A DNA stretch of 64,000 bases from contig OX442314.1 of NCBI GenBank assembly GCA_949358305.1, forward strand, positions 50,352,581-50,416,580, in the 5' to 3' direction. Positions 9,891 to 20,629 of the stretch are shown piece after piece. This DNA is from Strigamia acuminata (lineage: Eukaryota; Arthropoda; Chilopoda; Geophilomorpha; Linotaeniidae). Numbering within the stretch: the stretch's first letter is position 1; each line of letters begins with the position of its first letter. The notes below the pieces were generated by a model. The model was not told the origin of the DNA, did no database searches, and saw nothing but the letters and a program-made list of their open reading frames with translations. A program made the translations under genes and the position numbers.

Positions 9891-12800
9891 ATGTCTGACT
9901 CTGCCTCTTCTACCTCGTATGGAATTGAGAAAATGGACGGGTCGAATTATTTGTCATGGGCATTTAGCATGAAGTTACTTCTCACAGAGAAAAAGGTTTT
10001 TGGAGTAGTGGACGGAACCGAAACAGAAAAGGACGACACGAAACTCAAAGAACTAGAGAATAAAGCTTTTGCCATAATAGGATTGACAGTAAAAACACAA
10101 CAGCAATCTCACATCCGGGGATTGAAAACAGCCAAAGAAGCTTGGGACCGGCTAAAAGAGATTTATGAACCGAAAAATTCTCTGCGCATCGTTCAACTCC
10201 GACGAGAGTTTTACACAACAGTGAAACAGACAGACGAGAGTATGGAAAAATATCTCGTAAGAGTGTCTGAGTGCTCAGAGAAGTTGACCAACGCGGGTCA
10301 AACAGTGTCGGATACTGACCTGGCATGGGCATTGTTATGCGGATTAACAAAAGAGTATGACAATTTGATAATGTCGGTACACTCATTAGCCAAGGCGGAT
10401 TTTACATCGAATAAAGTCAAAGAAATGTTACTGTCAGAGTTTTCACGACGAGAAGGCATGGAGAACACGAAGAAAGAGCCAGCTGTGTTGGTAGCGAACA
10501 AGCAACCACAGCAACGAGATTTTAGAAAAATCAAATGTTACAACTGTAACAAATTTGGCCATTATGCGCGGGACTGCCACAAGCCCAAGAAGGAAAGAAG
10601 CGCCGAGTCCAAGAATTCTAGTGACCACAAGAAGGCCAATGTTATGTCGGCATTTGCGGCACGAGCGGATAAGGACATTTGGGTGATTGATTCAGGAGCG
10701 AGTCATCACATGACGGCGCAGAAAGGGAAATTTGTAGAACTTCAAAATCCCAAAGTGGCGGAAATAAATATCGCAAACGGAAGGAAGGTCAAAGTAGAAG
10801 CTCAAGGGGACATCAACCTAGATTTCGTGTTTGATGGGCAGACAGCACCGACGATTTTAAAAGAAGTGCTTTACGTGCCGGAAGTGACGATGAATTTGCT
10901 CTCCGTCGCGCAACTGGAAGCAAAAGGCTACTGGTTGTCATTCAAGAACGGATTTTGCAACGTGATGAATTCAAAGGATGTCGTGATTCTCCGAGCGAAG
11001 AGAGAAAACAGAATGTATTTGGTCACCGAAATTATGCGGCATGGCATGGTTGCAACGACGCCAAAAACCAAAAATGAGTTATGGCACGGAAGATTTATGC
11101 ACGTGTCATTGAAAAGTCTGAATGAAATGACCGAAAAAGACAAAGTCAGGGGACTAGAAATAGACAAGAACGCAATAAATAAATGCGACAGCTGTTTGCA
11201 GGGAAAGTCCACCCGACAACCATTCAATAAAGCAGAACGCGAATTAGCGCCTGAAATACTGAATTTGATCCATTCAGATATTGCGGGACCTTTCCCGACG
11301 AGAAGCAAGGGAGGGCATCGATATTATATTACGTTCACAGACGATAAATCGAGGAAGACTGATGTCTATTTTCTGACACACAAGTCAGAAGCACTCGAAA
11401 AATTCAAAGACTATTTAGCAAGAGTAGAAAGGTCAACGGGCAAAAGAATTAAAACGTTAAGTACAGATAACGGGCTCGAGTACTGTAATGAACAGTTTGG
11501 ACTTTTTCTAAAGGAAAGAGGCATTACACACCAACGTACTGCCGTATACACGCCACAACAGAACGGTATTTCTGAGAGACTGAACCGGACACTGCTAGAT
11601 TTAGTGAGGTCGAGCCTGATACAAACCAAATTAGGAGCTGATTTTTGGGCTGAAGCGGTCAGCACAGCGGTCTATGTGAGGAATAGAACTGTGACGAAAA
11701 TCACCGGCAAAACGCCATATGAAGTTTGGTATCAGCGAACACCTTCTGTGAAACACTTGAGAGTGTTTGGCTGCAACGCAGTGGTGCATGTTCCTGCGGC
11801 AAAAAGACAAAAACTCGACAATCGCGGAGACAAATGTGTTTTTCTTGGATATTCAGTCGGGGAGAAGACGTAGTATCGCTTCTGGAATCCCAAGAAAAAG
11901 AAAATAGTAACGTCACGTGATGTCGTATTCAAAGAAGATGATTTTGGTTTCAACGAAACTAAAGAAGAAGATTTGAAAGAAGTTTTTACGCTTCAGCTTG
12001 AAGACGAACCAAAACAAGTTCAACCAACGGTGAAACCGAAACGCGGACGGCCGACAAAGGCAGAAGCCGTTAAGAAACAATACGAGCCGACGCAAATGAC
12101 ACTTCGAAGCAAGACGAAACAGCTAGCGGGGCAAAATGCTGCAGATGCTGCAGATACTACGGACGCTACGGAAGCTGCGGAATCAGAAGATTCGGAGGAA
12201 GAAGAGGAAGATGACTTGTTTGGGTCGGCAATGTTTTGCAATTTTGATGAGCCGTCAACTTACCAAGAAGCTATAAATTCCAATGATGTAGGAAAGTGGC
12301 AAACTGCAATTGATGACGAATTGAACAGTTTACACAAAAATGGGACATGGGAAATCACAGATTTACCAAAAGATCGCAAAGCGATTGGAAGCAAATGGGT
12401 GTTCAGAATTAAGCAACATGCAGACGGATCATTAGAGCGATATAAGGCACGCCTAGTGGCCAAAGGATTTAAGCAACGATATGGACATGATTACACGGAA
12501 ACATATTCTCCAGTTGCGGGAATAGCCACGATGCGACTTATAATCGCAATAGCCACGATTTTGGGATGGTTCATGGAACAACTTGATGTTACAACAGCAT
12601 ATTTGAATGGAATTTTAGAAGAAGTAGTTTATATGGAAATTCCAGAAGGTTTAAAAGGCAAAAACCTTGCAGGCAAAGTTTGTAGACTTATAAAGTCTTT
12701 GTACGGATTGAAACAGTCGGGACGTGCATGGAACGATAAATTGGACGAGGAACTAGGAAAACAAGGTTTCAAGCGATGTTTATCAGATGCGTGCGTATAT

Positions 12801-13313
12801 TGGATACGAATCGGAAAAGAACAGGGAATTATCGGCGTGTATGTTGACGACATGATAATAGCCGGACAGTCAAGCAAGATGTGTCAAGAAATCAAAAGAA
12901 GGCTACGAAAATGTTTTGAGATCAAGGAACTCGGTCAACTGAAATACATGTTAGGAATCGAGTTTGGACGTGACAAAAATGGAAACGTATTTCTCACGCA
13001 AGAGAAATATATCGAGAAGATTTTGAAGCGTTTTGACATGCAAGGTTCCAAACCAATGACGACGCCGATGGTTATTTATTCCACAAATGACAAAAAGGAA
13101 CCAAAAGTATTCAAAGATTTAACGGATAAACCGTACAGAGAAGTCATCGGATGTCTTTCCCACTTAGCAAACAGCACAAGACCGGATATTTCGCATGCGG
13201 TAAACGTTTTGGCGCAATATAATTGCAAACCAAAAACTAATCATTGGCAAAATACGTTTGAAATTTTGAATAAATACTTCGGAAATTTGTCCAATTCGTC
13301 AAAAATTTGTTAA
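9891..13313 (+). pseudogene. Copia Gag-Pol polyprotein with one in-frame TAG and truncated C-terminus
   Basis: A single frame of about 1,140 codons interrupted only by TAG at 11871-11873. Order: UBN2-type Gag (residues 1-200), zinc knuckle CYNCNKFGHYARDC (about 218-231), protease WVIDSGASHHM (Asp 267), integrase H/C domain and DDE core (HSDIAGP, LSTDNG, GISERLNR; about 390-570), the GKTPYEVW block, then after the TAG YRFWNPKKKKIV, an acidic linker, and RT with intact YVDDM (codons from 12840). The C-terminus departs from the family after KPKTNHWQ (about 13250), so RNase H and the 3' LTR are lost and replaced by a minisatellite. The rest of the frame is well preserved, so the TAG is probably recent. 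Confidence 0.92.
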
Positions 13314-13460
13314 ATTCGTTGGAAATTTGACCAAATACGTCGGAAATTTGACAAAATTCGTTTGGAATTTGTCAAATTCATCGGAAAATTGACAAAATTC
13401 GTTGAAAATTTGACAAATTCGTCCAAATTCGTCGGAAATTTGACAAAATTACATTCGTTA
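13240..13460. repeat. Minisatellite replacing the 3' end of the Copia element
   Basis: About nine degenerate units of 20-24 bp, of the form AATTCGTCGGAAATTTGACAAA. It begins inside the Copia coding sequence and ends in the hAT-type flank. Confidence 0.85.
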
Positions 13461-13656
13461 TATACTATAAAAATGGTCTATGATTGGCCGTGACATATAA
13501 CGTCGTAAGAACGAACTAGTTAACGAACTAGAACGTAGTTCGCGTCAAAAAAACGAACTTTGTTCGTTTTTTTAGTTCTTTAAAAAAGGTGAACTAGTTC
13601 GCGTTCTTAGTTCGCGAACTACGAACTAAGTTCGCGAACGCGAACTATTAGTTCTG

Positions 13657-14400
13657 TGAAATAGACAAATTTTAAGAAAAATAAATATAATAATTTCGTA
13701 AATATTGGACTTCAAAATCGTTTCATTGAAGAGAAATTTGAGTTTGAACATAATTTAGCAGAATTTGAAAATTCCTCTTTTTTAACCCAAACCACAGCTC
13801 CAAGAAAACAAGAGCATCGGTGAAACAAATACCCGAGCTAAAATTAAAGATGAGTGAAACAAATTATTGCAATTTCATGAGGAAAAATCGAACGAGAATA
13901 CCACGAAATCCAACATGTCCGCGTGCTTCCAACGTGCAATGACAGTTGTAAACCCCGTGTAATAATACGGGGTTTACATTCGATAAAACACGGATATTGA
14001 GGAATCGTAGAAGTAATCTTCAATCGAATTAATCTCGTTTCAATTTTCGACGGTGCAAAATTAAAATTAAAATCCATTTCACTCTTCCTGGACATAATCA
14101 AATCCATCGAGAGACCGTCCAACTTACCAGTACACCGAACACAAGTATGCACCTATAACATGTGCCATCAAGATAGTTGGTTCAGACGGGGTTTACATTC
14201 CGTAAAACACGGGTATAATGATAGAATCAATGTTTGAATTAAATAAGATTTTGCATTCAGCTATCAGGTGGCACTTTCAAGTGGTACTTCTGATCATTTA
14301 TTTCTGCGGTTATTACGGAAACCCAAAATATAATTTTACAAAATTTTTAAAAATTTGTCAATATCGTCATCTAAAAATAAAAAATAAATAAAATAAATCG
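13657..14400 (+). repeat. Dispersed repeat R1, right half (copy 1)
   Basis: Matches 26640-27420 closely and 40260-41060 more distantly. It contains a perfect 11-bp hairpin at 13948-13977 (GTAAACCCCGT..ACGGGGTTTAC) and ends near GGTTATTACGGAAACCCAAA. It continues 8631 once the hAT-type insertion is removed. Confidence 0.8.
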
Positions 14401-14409
14401 TTCTAGCAT

Positions 14410-16306
14410 AAACCAAGATACGCCATCTGGCGCAAGGTGTTGTCTAACGTAGGAACTGAAAAAACAGGCACTTCATCACAGTGCATCACACAGCACAGTC
14501 CGCTCTCCCTATGGACTTAATGCACGACACACATGGGATTTGTTTCTTTTGAAATCACTTGGTCATTTTAGGGTTTTCAAACCTATTCCAGTCGTTTTTT
14601 TATATTAAAATAACCGATACGTTTTGTTTTTGAACAAAGGAAACTCTTAATTTTTCTCAGAATCAACTAAAATGAAAAAATACTTAAATTCAAAAAATTA
14701 TTAACTAGGTTAACAATGTAGGCAATGATTTAGTGCAATTTAATACCCAATAAAGTTACCTCGCATTAGGATAACTATTAACTATGTATGCAAGTTTGAC
14801 ATGAAATTAATTAGTGATTTTAATGTGGAAATGGAGATATCAACCCATGCTGCCGAAATTGATGTCCATGCTGGCATGCTGGACACACAGTTGAAGAAAA
14901 TACAAACAATACCGAAAGGTATGGTATTTTTAATAATCTGTTTGTCAAATACAGTAAAAACAAAAAGCAGAAAAGAGATTTTTACGGTACATTTAATTTG
15001 AAATTTGGGTTTTACAGGTTTTGTTTGTTTTAAAAATTTAGAAATTAAGATAGGAAAAAAAATACATTTCAACACATTTAAGTTTTCTAAACATTTCAGT
15101 TAAATAAGTAATAATGTTATTTTAAAAATCCAAAATGAAATACACAAATAATATGAGAAATTAATTAACCGTAGTGAATTTAACAGTTATGACTGTAATA
15201 AACAAATGCAAACGTTTTTAATTTGTATACTTAGTTTAATGCTTTTTCACGCCATGTCTTTTTAGTTGCCCACTTGTAATACAGGTATAAGCACACAAAT
15301 GACACTTGAATGGTTTTTCCCCAGTATGAGTGGCAATGTGGCTTCTTAGATGTCCACTTTGAGTGCAGGAAAAAGCACAGAAATGGCACTTGAATGGTTT
15401 TTCCCCAGTGTGTATTATTAAATGTCTTCTTAAATCCCCACTTTGAACACAAGAATAAGCACACAAATGACACTTGAAAGGTTTTTCCCCAGAATGCATT
15501 AATAAATGTGTTTTTAAACCTGCACTATTAACACAAGAAAAAGCACACAAATGACACTTGAACGGTTTTAACCCAGAATGCATTAACAAATGTGTTTTTA
15601 AATCCCCATTTCGAACAGAAGAATAAGCACACAAATGACACTTGAATGGTTTTTCGCCAGTATGTTTAAGCATGTGTTGTTTCAATTGCGAATAATATGA
15701 ACACGTATAATCACACAGGTTGCAACAGAAATCCTGACGTTTTAGCTTCATTTTTGATTTTTATGAAGTACCGTAATACAATATGAACTTCAGTGGAGAT
15801 AGGAAGATTTATCCCTAGATGAATACTTATCCTAAAATTACAACAAGACAAATAAATAACTAACCTCATAAAAAATCATGCCTTGTATACTGAGGATGGA
15901 ATTGATAGTTCACAGTGCAAAAAAGTTGATTCAACAAACTAAAACCTGCTGAAATGTCTGGGTAATTATGCAAAAAAGAGTCTCGTGGAGATCGTAGAGA
16001 AAAATCAACACGATCGCGACGATAGGCTTAATGATTCGGCGAAATAGCGCGCCCAGTCCGTTTTGTTCGCACTGAAACCTCTGATAAAATTCATTTCTAT
16101 TCACAAAAACAAATTAACAAGCATTGCGCTAAATAATATTTACGGATATGCGAGTATTCTGCGAGGTATTTTCCGTTCCTCAGTGCCCGTTTTGGCCGCA
16201 CACAACACGGCGATGTTTCGTCGTTCAGTGAGGATGGTGTCATGGCGGGCATTCCAATTCCAGTTGAGTTTCACATTGTTGAACTGTAAAGTATTCAACT
16301 AGAAAA
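14410..16306. repeat. Segmental duplication, copy A
   Basis: About 1.9 kb (from AAGATACGCCATCTGGCGCA to CAACTAGAAAATC) repeated directly downstream as 16576-19804. It carries zinc-finger gene A plus upstream and downstream noncoding sequence. The copies differ by scattered substitutions and by two large length changes in copy B. Confidence 0.9.
15236..15751 (-). CDS. C2H2 zinc-finger protein A, six fingers
   Basis: 171 residues, almost entirely six tandem C2H2 fingers (C-X2-C-X12-H-X3-H, the last H-X4-H), joined by TGEKPF-type linkers, hence a presumed sequence-specific DNA-binding nuclear protein. The aromatic residue normally found four positions after the second cysteine is Cys or Ser (CAYSC, CAYSS). 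The N-terminus MKLKRQDFCCNLCDYTC and the C-terminus GVKKH are shared with gene B. No KRAB, SCAN, BTB or ZAD domain is encoded, so an upstream exon may be missing. Linker 2 reads SGLKPF. Start chosen as the ATG giving the N-terminus shared with gene B. Confidence 0.9.
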   Translation of the reverse strand: MKLKRQDFCCNLCDYTCSYYSQLKQHMLKHTGEKPFKCHLCAYSSVRNGDLKTHLLMHSGLKPFKCHLCAFSCVNSAGLKTHLLMHSGEKPFKCHLCAYSCVQSGDLRRHLIIHTGEKPFKCHFCAFSCTQSGHLRSHIATHTGEKPFKCHLCAYTCITSGQLKRHGVKKH

Positions 16307-16575
16307 TCTGTCAGCGATAGCTCCATCTTGGGGTCTGATTTAGCATTTTTGGGATTGTTCTGCATTTAAATGTACGTTTTGTGTAATAAAGCAGTCTAGT
16401 TAAATAAACCAAACCTAATGGTTGTTTAATCATTCTCAGCACAGTATTATATTGTTTATTGATATATTTTTCAATCTCTAACTTATTTCTGTGAATTTTG
16501 GAACAGCAGTTTGTTTTTTACATAAGGTGAGGCACAAAAAATTATGAACACATTGTGATATTGTGTAAGCTTTCA
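16307..16575. other. Spacer between the two duplication units
   Basis: Single-copy AT-rich spacer; no gene or repeat seen. Confidence 0.5.
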
Positions 16576-17027
16576 AGATACGCCACCTGGCGCAAGGTGT
16601 TGTCTAATGTAGGAACTGAAAAAACAGGCACTTCATCACAGTGCATCACATGGCACAGACTGCTCTCCCTATGGACTTAATGCAGGACACACATGGGATT
16701 TGTTTCTTTTGAAATCATCTGGTCATTTTAGGGTTTTCAAACCTATTCCAGTCGTTTTTTTATATTAAAATAACCAATACATTTTGTTTTTGAACATGGA
16801 AGCTTTTAATTTTTCTCGTAATCAACTAAAATGAAAAAATACTTAAATTAAAAAAATTATTAACTAGGTTAACAATGATGTAAGCAATGATTTAGTACAA
16901 TTTAATACCCAATAAAGTTACCTTGCCTTAGGATAACTATTAACTATGTATGCAAGTCTGACATGAAATTAATTAGTGATTTTAACGTGGAAATGGTAAT
17001 ATCAATCCATGCTGCCGAAATTGATGT

Positions 17028-17570
17028 CCTAGTATCTTAAAAAGTCTCTCCTAATGTAATTGCAACAGAACAAGGTCTACTATTTCACAACACATCAATG
17101 GCTAAAGAAGTTTGACTGGGAGAATGAAGTGTGGGAGAAAAAGCAAACTGAAACAACGTGATCTGCGATGTATTTTCCATTTGGTTGTAATTTAAAATCA
17201 GTCTGCTCGAAAATTTTCTAGTGAATAGAGTGTAAATATATCAATAACCACAGATGCTCGAGTTTTGAAGAAGAATGACAATTGTAAGTAGAAGGCAAAA
17301 CCATTTCTGAAAAAGAAGCACAAGGAAGACAAATTAAAGTTGGTCAAAAAATATCCAATCTAGGATACAGAATGGAGAAAAATAATTTTTAGTGATGAAA
17401 AAAGTTTAATCTTAATGGCCCAGATGGCAATGAATACTATTGGCATGATTTACGTAAAGAAGAGGAGTAATATTCAAACGTGGAGCATCTGTGATGATAT
17501 GGGGTGGTTTCAGTTTTAAGGGTAAAACATCTTTAGCCTTAAAATGTTAAAAACTTTTAAATTTCCATAA
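17028..17570 (+). pseudogene. Tc1-type transposase remnant inside duplication copy B
   Basis: Frame-shifted pieces of a Tc1/mariner transposase: a DARVLKKN-like segment (about 17250), KHKEDKLKLVKKY (about 17320), a WRKIIFSDEKSL-type block with the second catalytic Asp (about 17375), a YYWHD block (about 17435) and SVMIWGGFSF (about 17490). Many frameshifts and stops are present. Copy A is continuous across this point, so it inserted after the duplication or was lost from A. The segment 17571-17755 is extra too and includes a triplicated GATAGCGTTCTT. Confidence 0.75.
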
Positions 17571-18129
17571 TTAATACCTTTTATTTTAAACGTGCGCTTG
17601 AATTGACATTCTGATTTGAACTGATTTGAAGGCGCCGTGTATTGCCGTTTAGTCAAAGGGGACAGATGAGACAACCAACCGTTGCAATTTCCTTAGATGG
17701 CGTTCTTGATAGCGTTCTTGATAGCGTTCTGGAGTTGTATAAATGTTTACAGATGTTGGCATGCTGGACACGCAGTTGTCCAGTTGAAGAAAATATGAAC
17801 AATATCGAAAGCAATGTTATTTTTAATAATCTGTTTGTCAAATACAGTAAACATAGAAAGGTGTAAGCACAAAAAAGATTTTTACATTTAATTTGAAATT
17901 CGGGTTTTACAGGTTTTGTTTGTTTTAAAAATTGAGAAATTAAGCTAGAAAAAAAATATATTTCAACACATTTAAGTTTTCTAAACATTTCAGTTAAATA
18001 AGTAATAATGTTATTTTAAAAATCCAAAATGAAATACACAAATAAAATTAGAAATTAGTTAACAGTGGTGAATTTAAGCGTTGTGAATGTAATAAACAAA
18101 TGCAAACGTTTTTAATTTGTATGCTTAGT

Positions 18130-19233
18130 TTAATGTTTTTTCACGCCATGTGTTTTTAGTTGCCCATTTGTAATACAGGAATAAGCACACGAATCACACT
18201 TGAATGGTTTTTCCCCAGTATGAGTTGCAGTATGTGTTTTTAAAGTCCCACTTTGAACACAAGAATAAGCACACAAATGGCATTTGAAGGGTTTTTCCCC
18301 AATATGGGTTGCAATGTGGTGTCTTAGATGCCCACTTCGAATGCAGGAAAAAGCACACAAATGACACTTGAATGGTTTTTCCCCAGTATGTATTAATAAA
18401 TGAGGTTTCAAAGCCCCACTTGTAACACAAGAATAGGTACACAAATGACACTTGAATGGTTTTTCCCCAGAATGTATTAATAAATGAGTTCTTAAAGTCC
18501 CACTTTGAATACAAGAATAAGCACACAAATGACACTTGAATGGTTTTTCCCCAGTATGTATTAATAAATGTTTTTTCAAATTCCCACTTTGAACACAAGA
18601 ATATTCACACAAATGACACTGGAATGGTTTTTTCCCAGAATGCATTAATAAATGTGTTTTTAAAGCCCCACTTTGAACACAAGAATAAGCACACAAATGG
18701 CACTTGAATGGTTTTTCCCCAGAATGCATTAATAAATGTGTTTTTAAAGCCCCACTATGAACACAAGAATAAGTACACAAATGACACTTGAAAGGTTTTT
18801 CCCCAGTATGCATTAATAAATGTGTTTTTAAAGCCCCACTTTGAACACAAGAATAAGTACACAAATGACACTTGAAAGGTTTTTCCCCAGTATGCATTAA
18901 TAAATGTGTTTTTAAAGCCCCACTTTGAACACAAGAATAAGCACACAAATGGCACTTGAATGGTTTTTCCCCAGAATGCATTAATAAATGTGTTTTTAAA
19001 GCCCCACTTTGAACACAAGAATAAGCACACAAATGGCACTTGAATGGTTTTTCCCCAGTATGTATTAATAAATGTATTTTTAAAGTACCACTTGCAATAC
19101 AGGAATAAGCACATAAATGACACTTGAATGGTTTTTCGCCAGTATGTTTAAGCATGTGTTGTTTCAATTGCGAATAATATGAACACGAATAATCACACAG
19201 GTTGCAACAGAAATCCTGACGTTTTATCTTCAT
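18130..19233 (-). CDS. C2H2 zinc-finger protein B, thirteen fingers
   Basis: 367 residues, thirteen tandem C2H2 fingers of 28 residues with TGEKPF or SGEKPF linkers and no other domain. Paralogue of the six-finger protein A, with the same first finger and last-finger tail (GQLKTHGVKKH). Fingers 3, 4, 5 and 7 carry the same recognition helix, QSGALKTHLLMH, so helix positions -1, 2, 3 and 6 are Q, G, A and T. This suggests recent internal duplication or homogenisation. Finger 7 ends SGKKPF and finger 11 ends IGEKPF. The core aromatic is replaced by Cys in all fingers. Probably a DNA-binding nuclear protein; the target is unknown. Confidence 0.92.
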   Translation of the reverse strand: MKIKRQDFCCNLCDYSCSYYSQLKQHMLKHTGEKPFKCHLCAYSCIASGTLKIHLLIHTGEKPFKCHLCAYSCVQSGALKTHLLMHSGEKPFKCHLCAYSCVQSGALKTHLLMHTGEKPFKCHLCTYSCVQSGALKTHLLMHTGEKPFKCHLCTYSCVHSGALKTHLLMHSGEKPFKCHLCAYSCVQSGALKTHLLMHSGKKPFQCHLCEYSCVQSGNLKKHLLIHTGEKPFKCHLCAYSCIQSGTLRTHLLIHSGEKPFKCHLCTYSCVTSGALKPHLLIHTGEKPFKCHLCAFSCIRSGHLRHHIATHIGEKPFKCHLCAYSCVQSGTLKTHTATHTGEKPFKCDSCAYSCITNGQLKTHGVKKH

Positions 19234-19804
19234 TCTTGATTTTTATGATTATGAATTACCGTATCGTAATATAATATGAACTTGAGTGGAGATAAGAAGA
19301 TTTATCCCTAGATGAATACTTATCCTAAAATTAAAACAAGACAAATAAATAACTAACTTCATTAAAAAATCATGCCATGTATACTGAGGATGGAATTGAT
19401 AGTTCACAGTGCAAAGAAGTTGATTCAACGAACTAAAACCTGCTGAAATTTCTGGGTAATTATGCAAAGAAGAGTCTCGTGGAGATTGCAGAGGAAAATC
19501 GACACGATCGCGACGATAGGCCTAATGATTCGGCGAAATAGCGCGCCCAATCTCTCTTGTTCGCGCTGAAACCTCTAAAAAAAATTCATTTCTATTCACA
19601 AAAACAAATCAACAAGCATTGCGCCAAATTATATTTACGGATATGCGAGTATTCTGCGAGGTATTTTCCGATTCTCAGTGCCCGTTTTGGCCGCACACGA
19701 CACGTTGATGTGTCGTCATTCCGTCAGGATGGTGTCATGGCGGGCATTCCAATTCCAGTTTAGTTTCACATTGTTGTACTGGAAAATATTGAACTAGAAA
19801 ATCA

Positions 19805-20629
19805 TCAGGATGTACATAATTGTTTTAAAAGCATATTCTTCAAGAAAAAATTCCCATAAAATGAACAGATGAATGTATATAAAAAAATGACTTTCTCCGA
19901 TCATTTTCGTGCGGGTATCGAATTCGGATTGTGTTTGCAAATAAAAAAAAAAATTAAAAAATGAAGTAAGAGAAATATAAGCAATATATCAAAGGAAATA
20001 TGTCTTCTGCTATTTTGTCGTCTTCTTCGAATTGTTCCAAAGATGCTCGACGGCAATGTGTGCGGTGCGAAGTTTCAACCAATACAAATTAAACGATCGT
20101 CCGATTTGCGTGAACGAGGCGAATAAGAGAGAGAAAGCGGCAATCTCCACGCTATGGACGAACTTGTAGCCGGGGTCTTCCGTTTAGTTGGGTATAACCG
20201 ACACCCAGCATTTAACACGGATATGGCACCCAGCAGTCAATATGGATATGCCAGTTTAATCACACCGAATTCATGTCAATCCCATTTTAATGTTTATTAA
20301 TAAATTATTTTGATCTGTTTTCAATCAGGGAATGAAAACTCGTGTTCATAATGTTGAAAATTGCAATAATTTATTCATTGGTGAAAATACAGGGGGCACT
20401 GTGAAAACAGTGTCACAAATTAACAAGTGGTATGTCATGCAGTGAAGCCGGACACAACATATTCTATCTCTTGTGACCGCTTTGCCAAAAATTAATACTG
20501 CTCTAATTGTACCAAATAATACAAGATGGAATTCTTGGTACAGAGCTACGAAAAAAATTCGAGAGATCACTGAGAATTTGTTGATAGAATTGTGTACTCA
20601 CTTCTAAATACCTTTTTTTTTAAAAAAAA
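19805..20629. other. Unassigned stretch upstream of mariner-type element
   Basis: No supported gene. An inverted repeat, CACTG..CAGTG, at 20397-20412 may belong to the end of the following element. Confidence 0.4.

Larger units (their letters stand above)
8632..13656. mobile_element. hAT-type palindromic element, split by a Copia insertion
   Basis: Starts CAGTGTTGTATCTAG and ends TAGTTCTG, flanked by a perfect 8-bp duplication TGAAATAG (8624-8631 and 13657-13664). An 8-bp duplication and a CAGTG-type terminus are hallmarks of the hAT superfamily. The outer parts (8632-8790 and 13500-13656) are built from the palindromic word GAACTAGTTC and variants. The interior, 8900 to about 13450, is a Copia retrotransposon. 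No hAT transposase is present. Joining 8631 to 13657 restores repeat R1 as seen uninterrupted at 26630-26650. Confidence 0.85.
16576..19804. repeat. Segmental duplication, copy B
   Basis: Second tandem copy of 14410-16306. It is about 1.3 kb longer, which is accounted for by the Tc1-type insertion at 17028-17755 (about 0.73 kb) and seven extra zinc fingers (588 bp). Confidence 0.9.

Noticed and set aside
18194-19123. Second-frame Trp/Phe-rich frames across zinc-finger gene B
   Set aside because: Periodic by-product of the 84-bp finger unit; the C2H2 frame is the real one.
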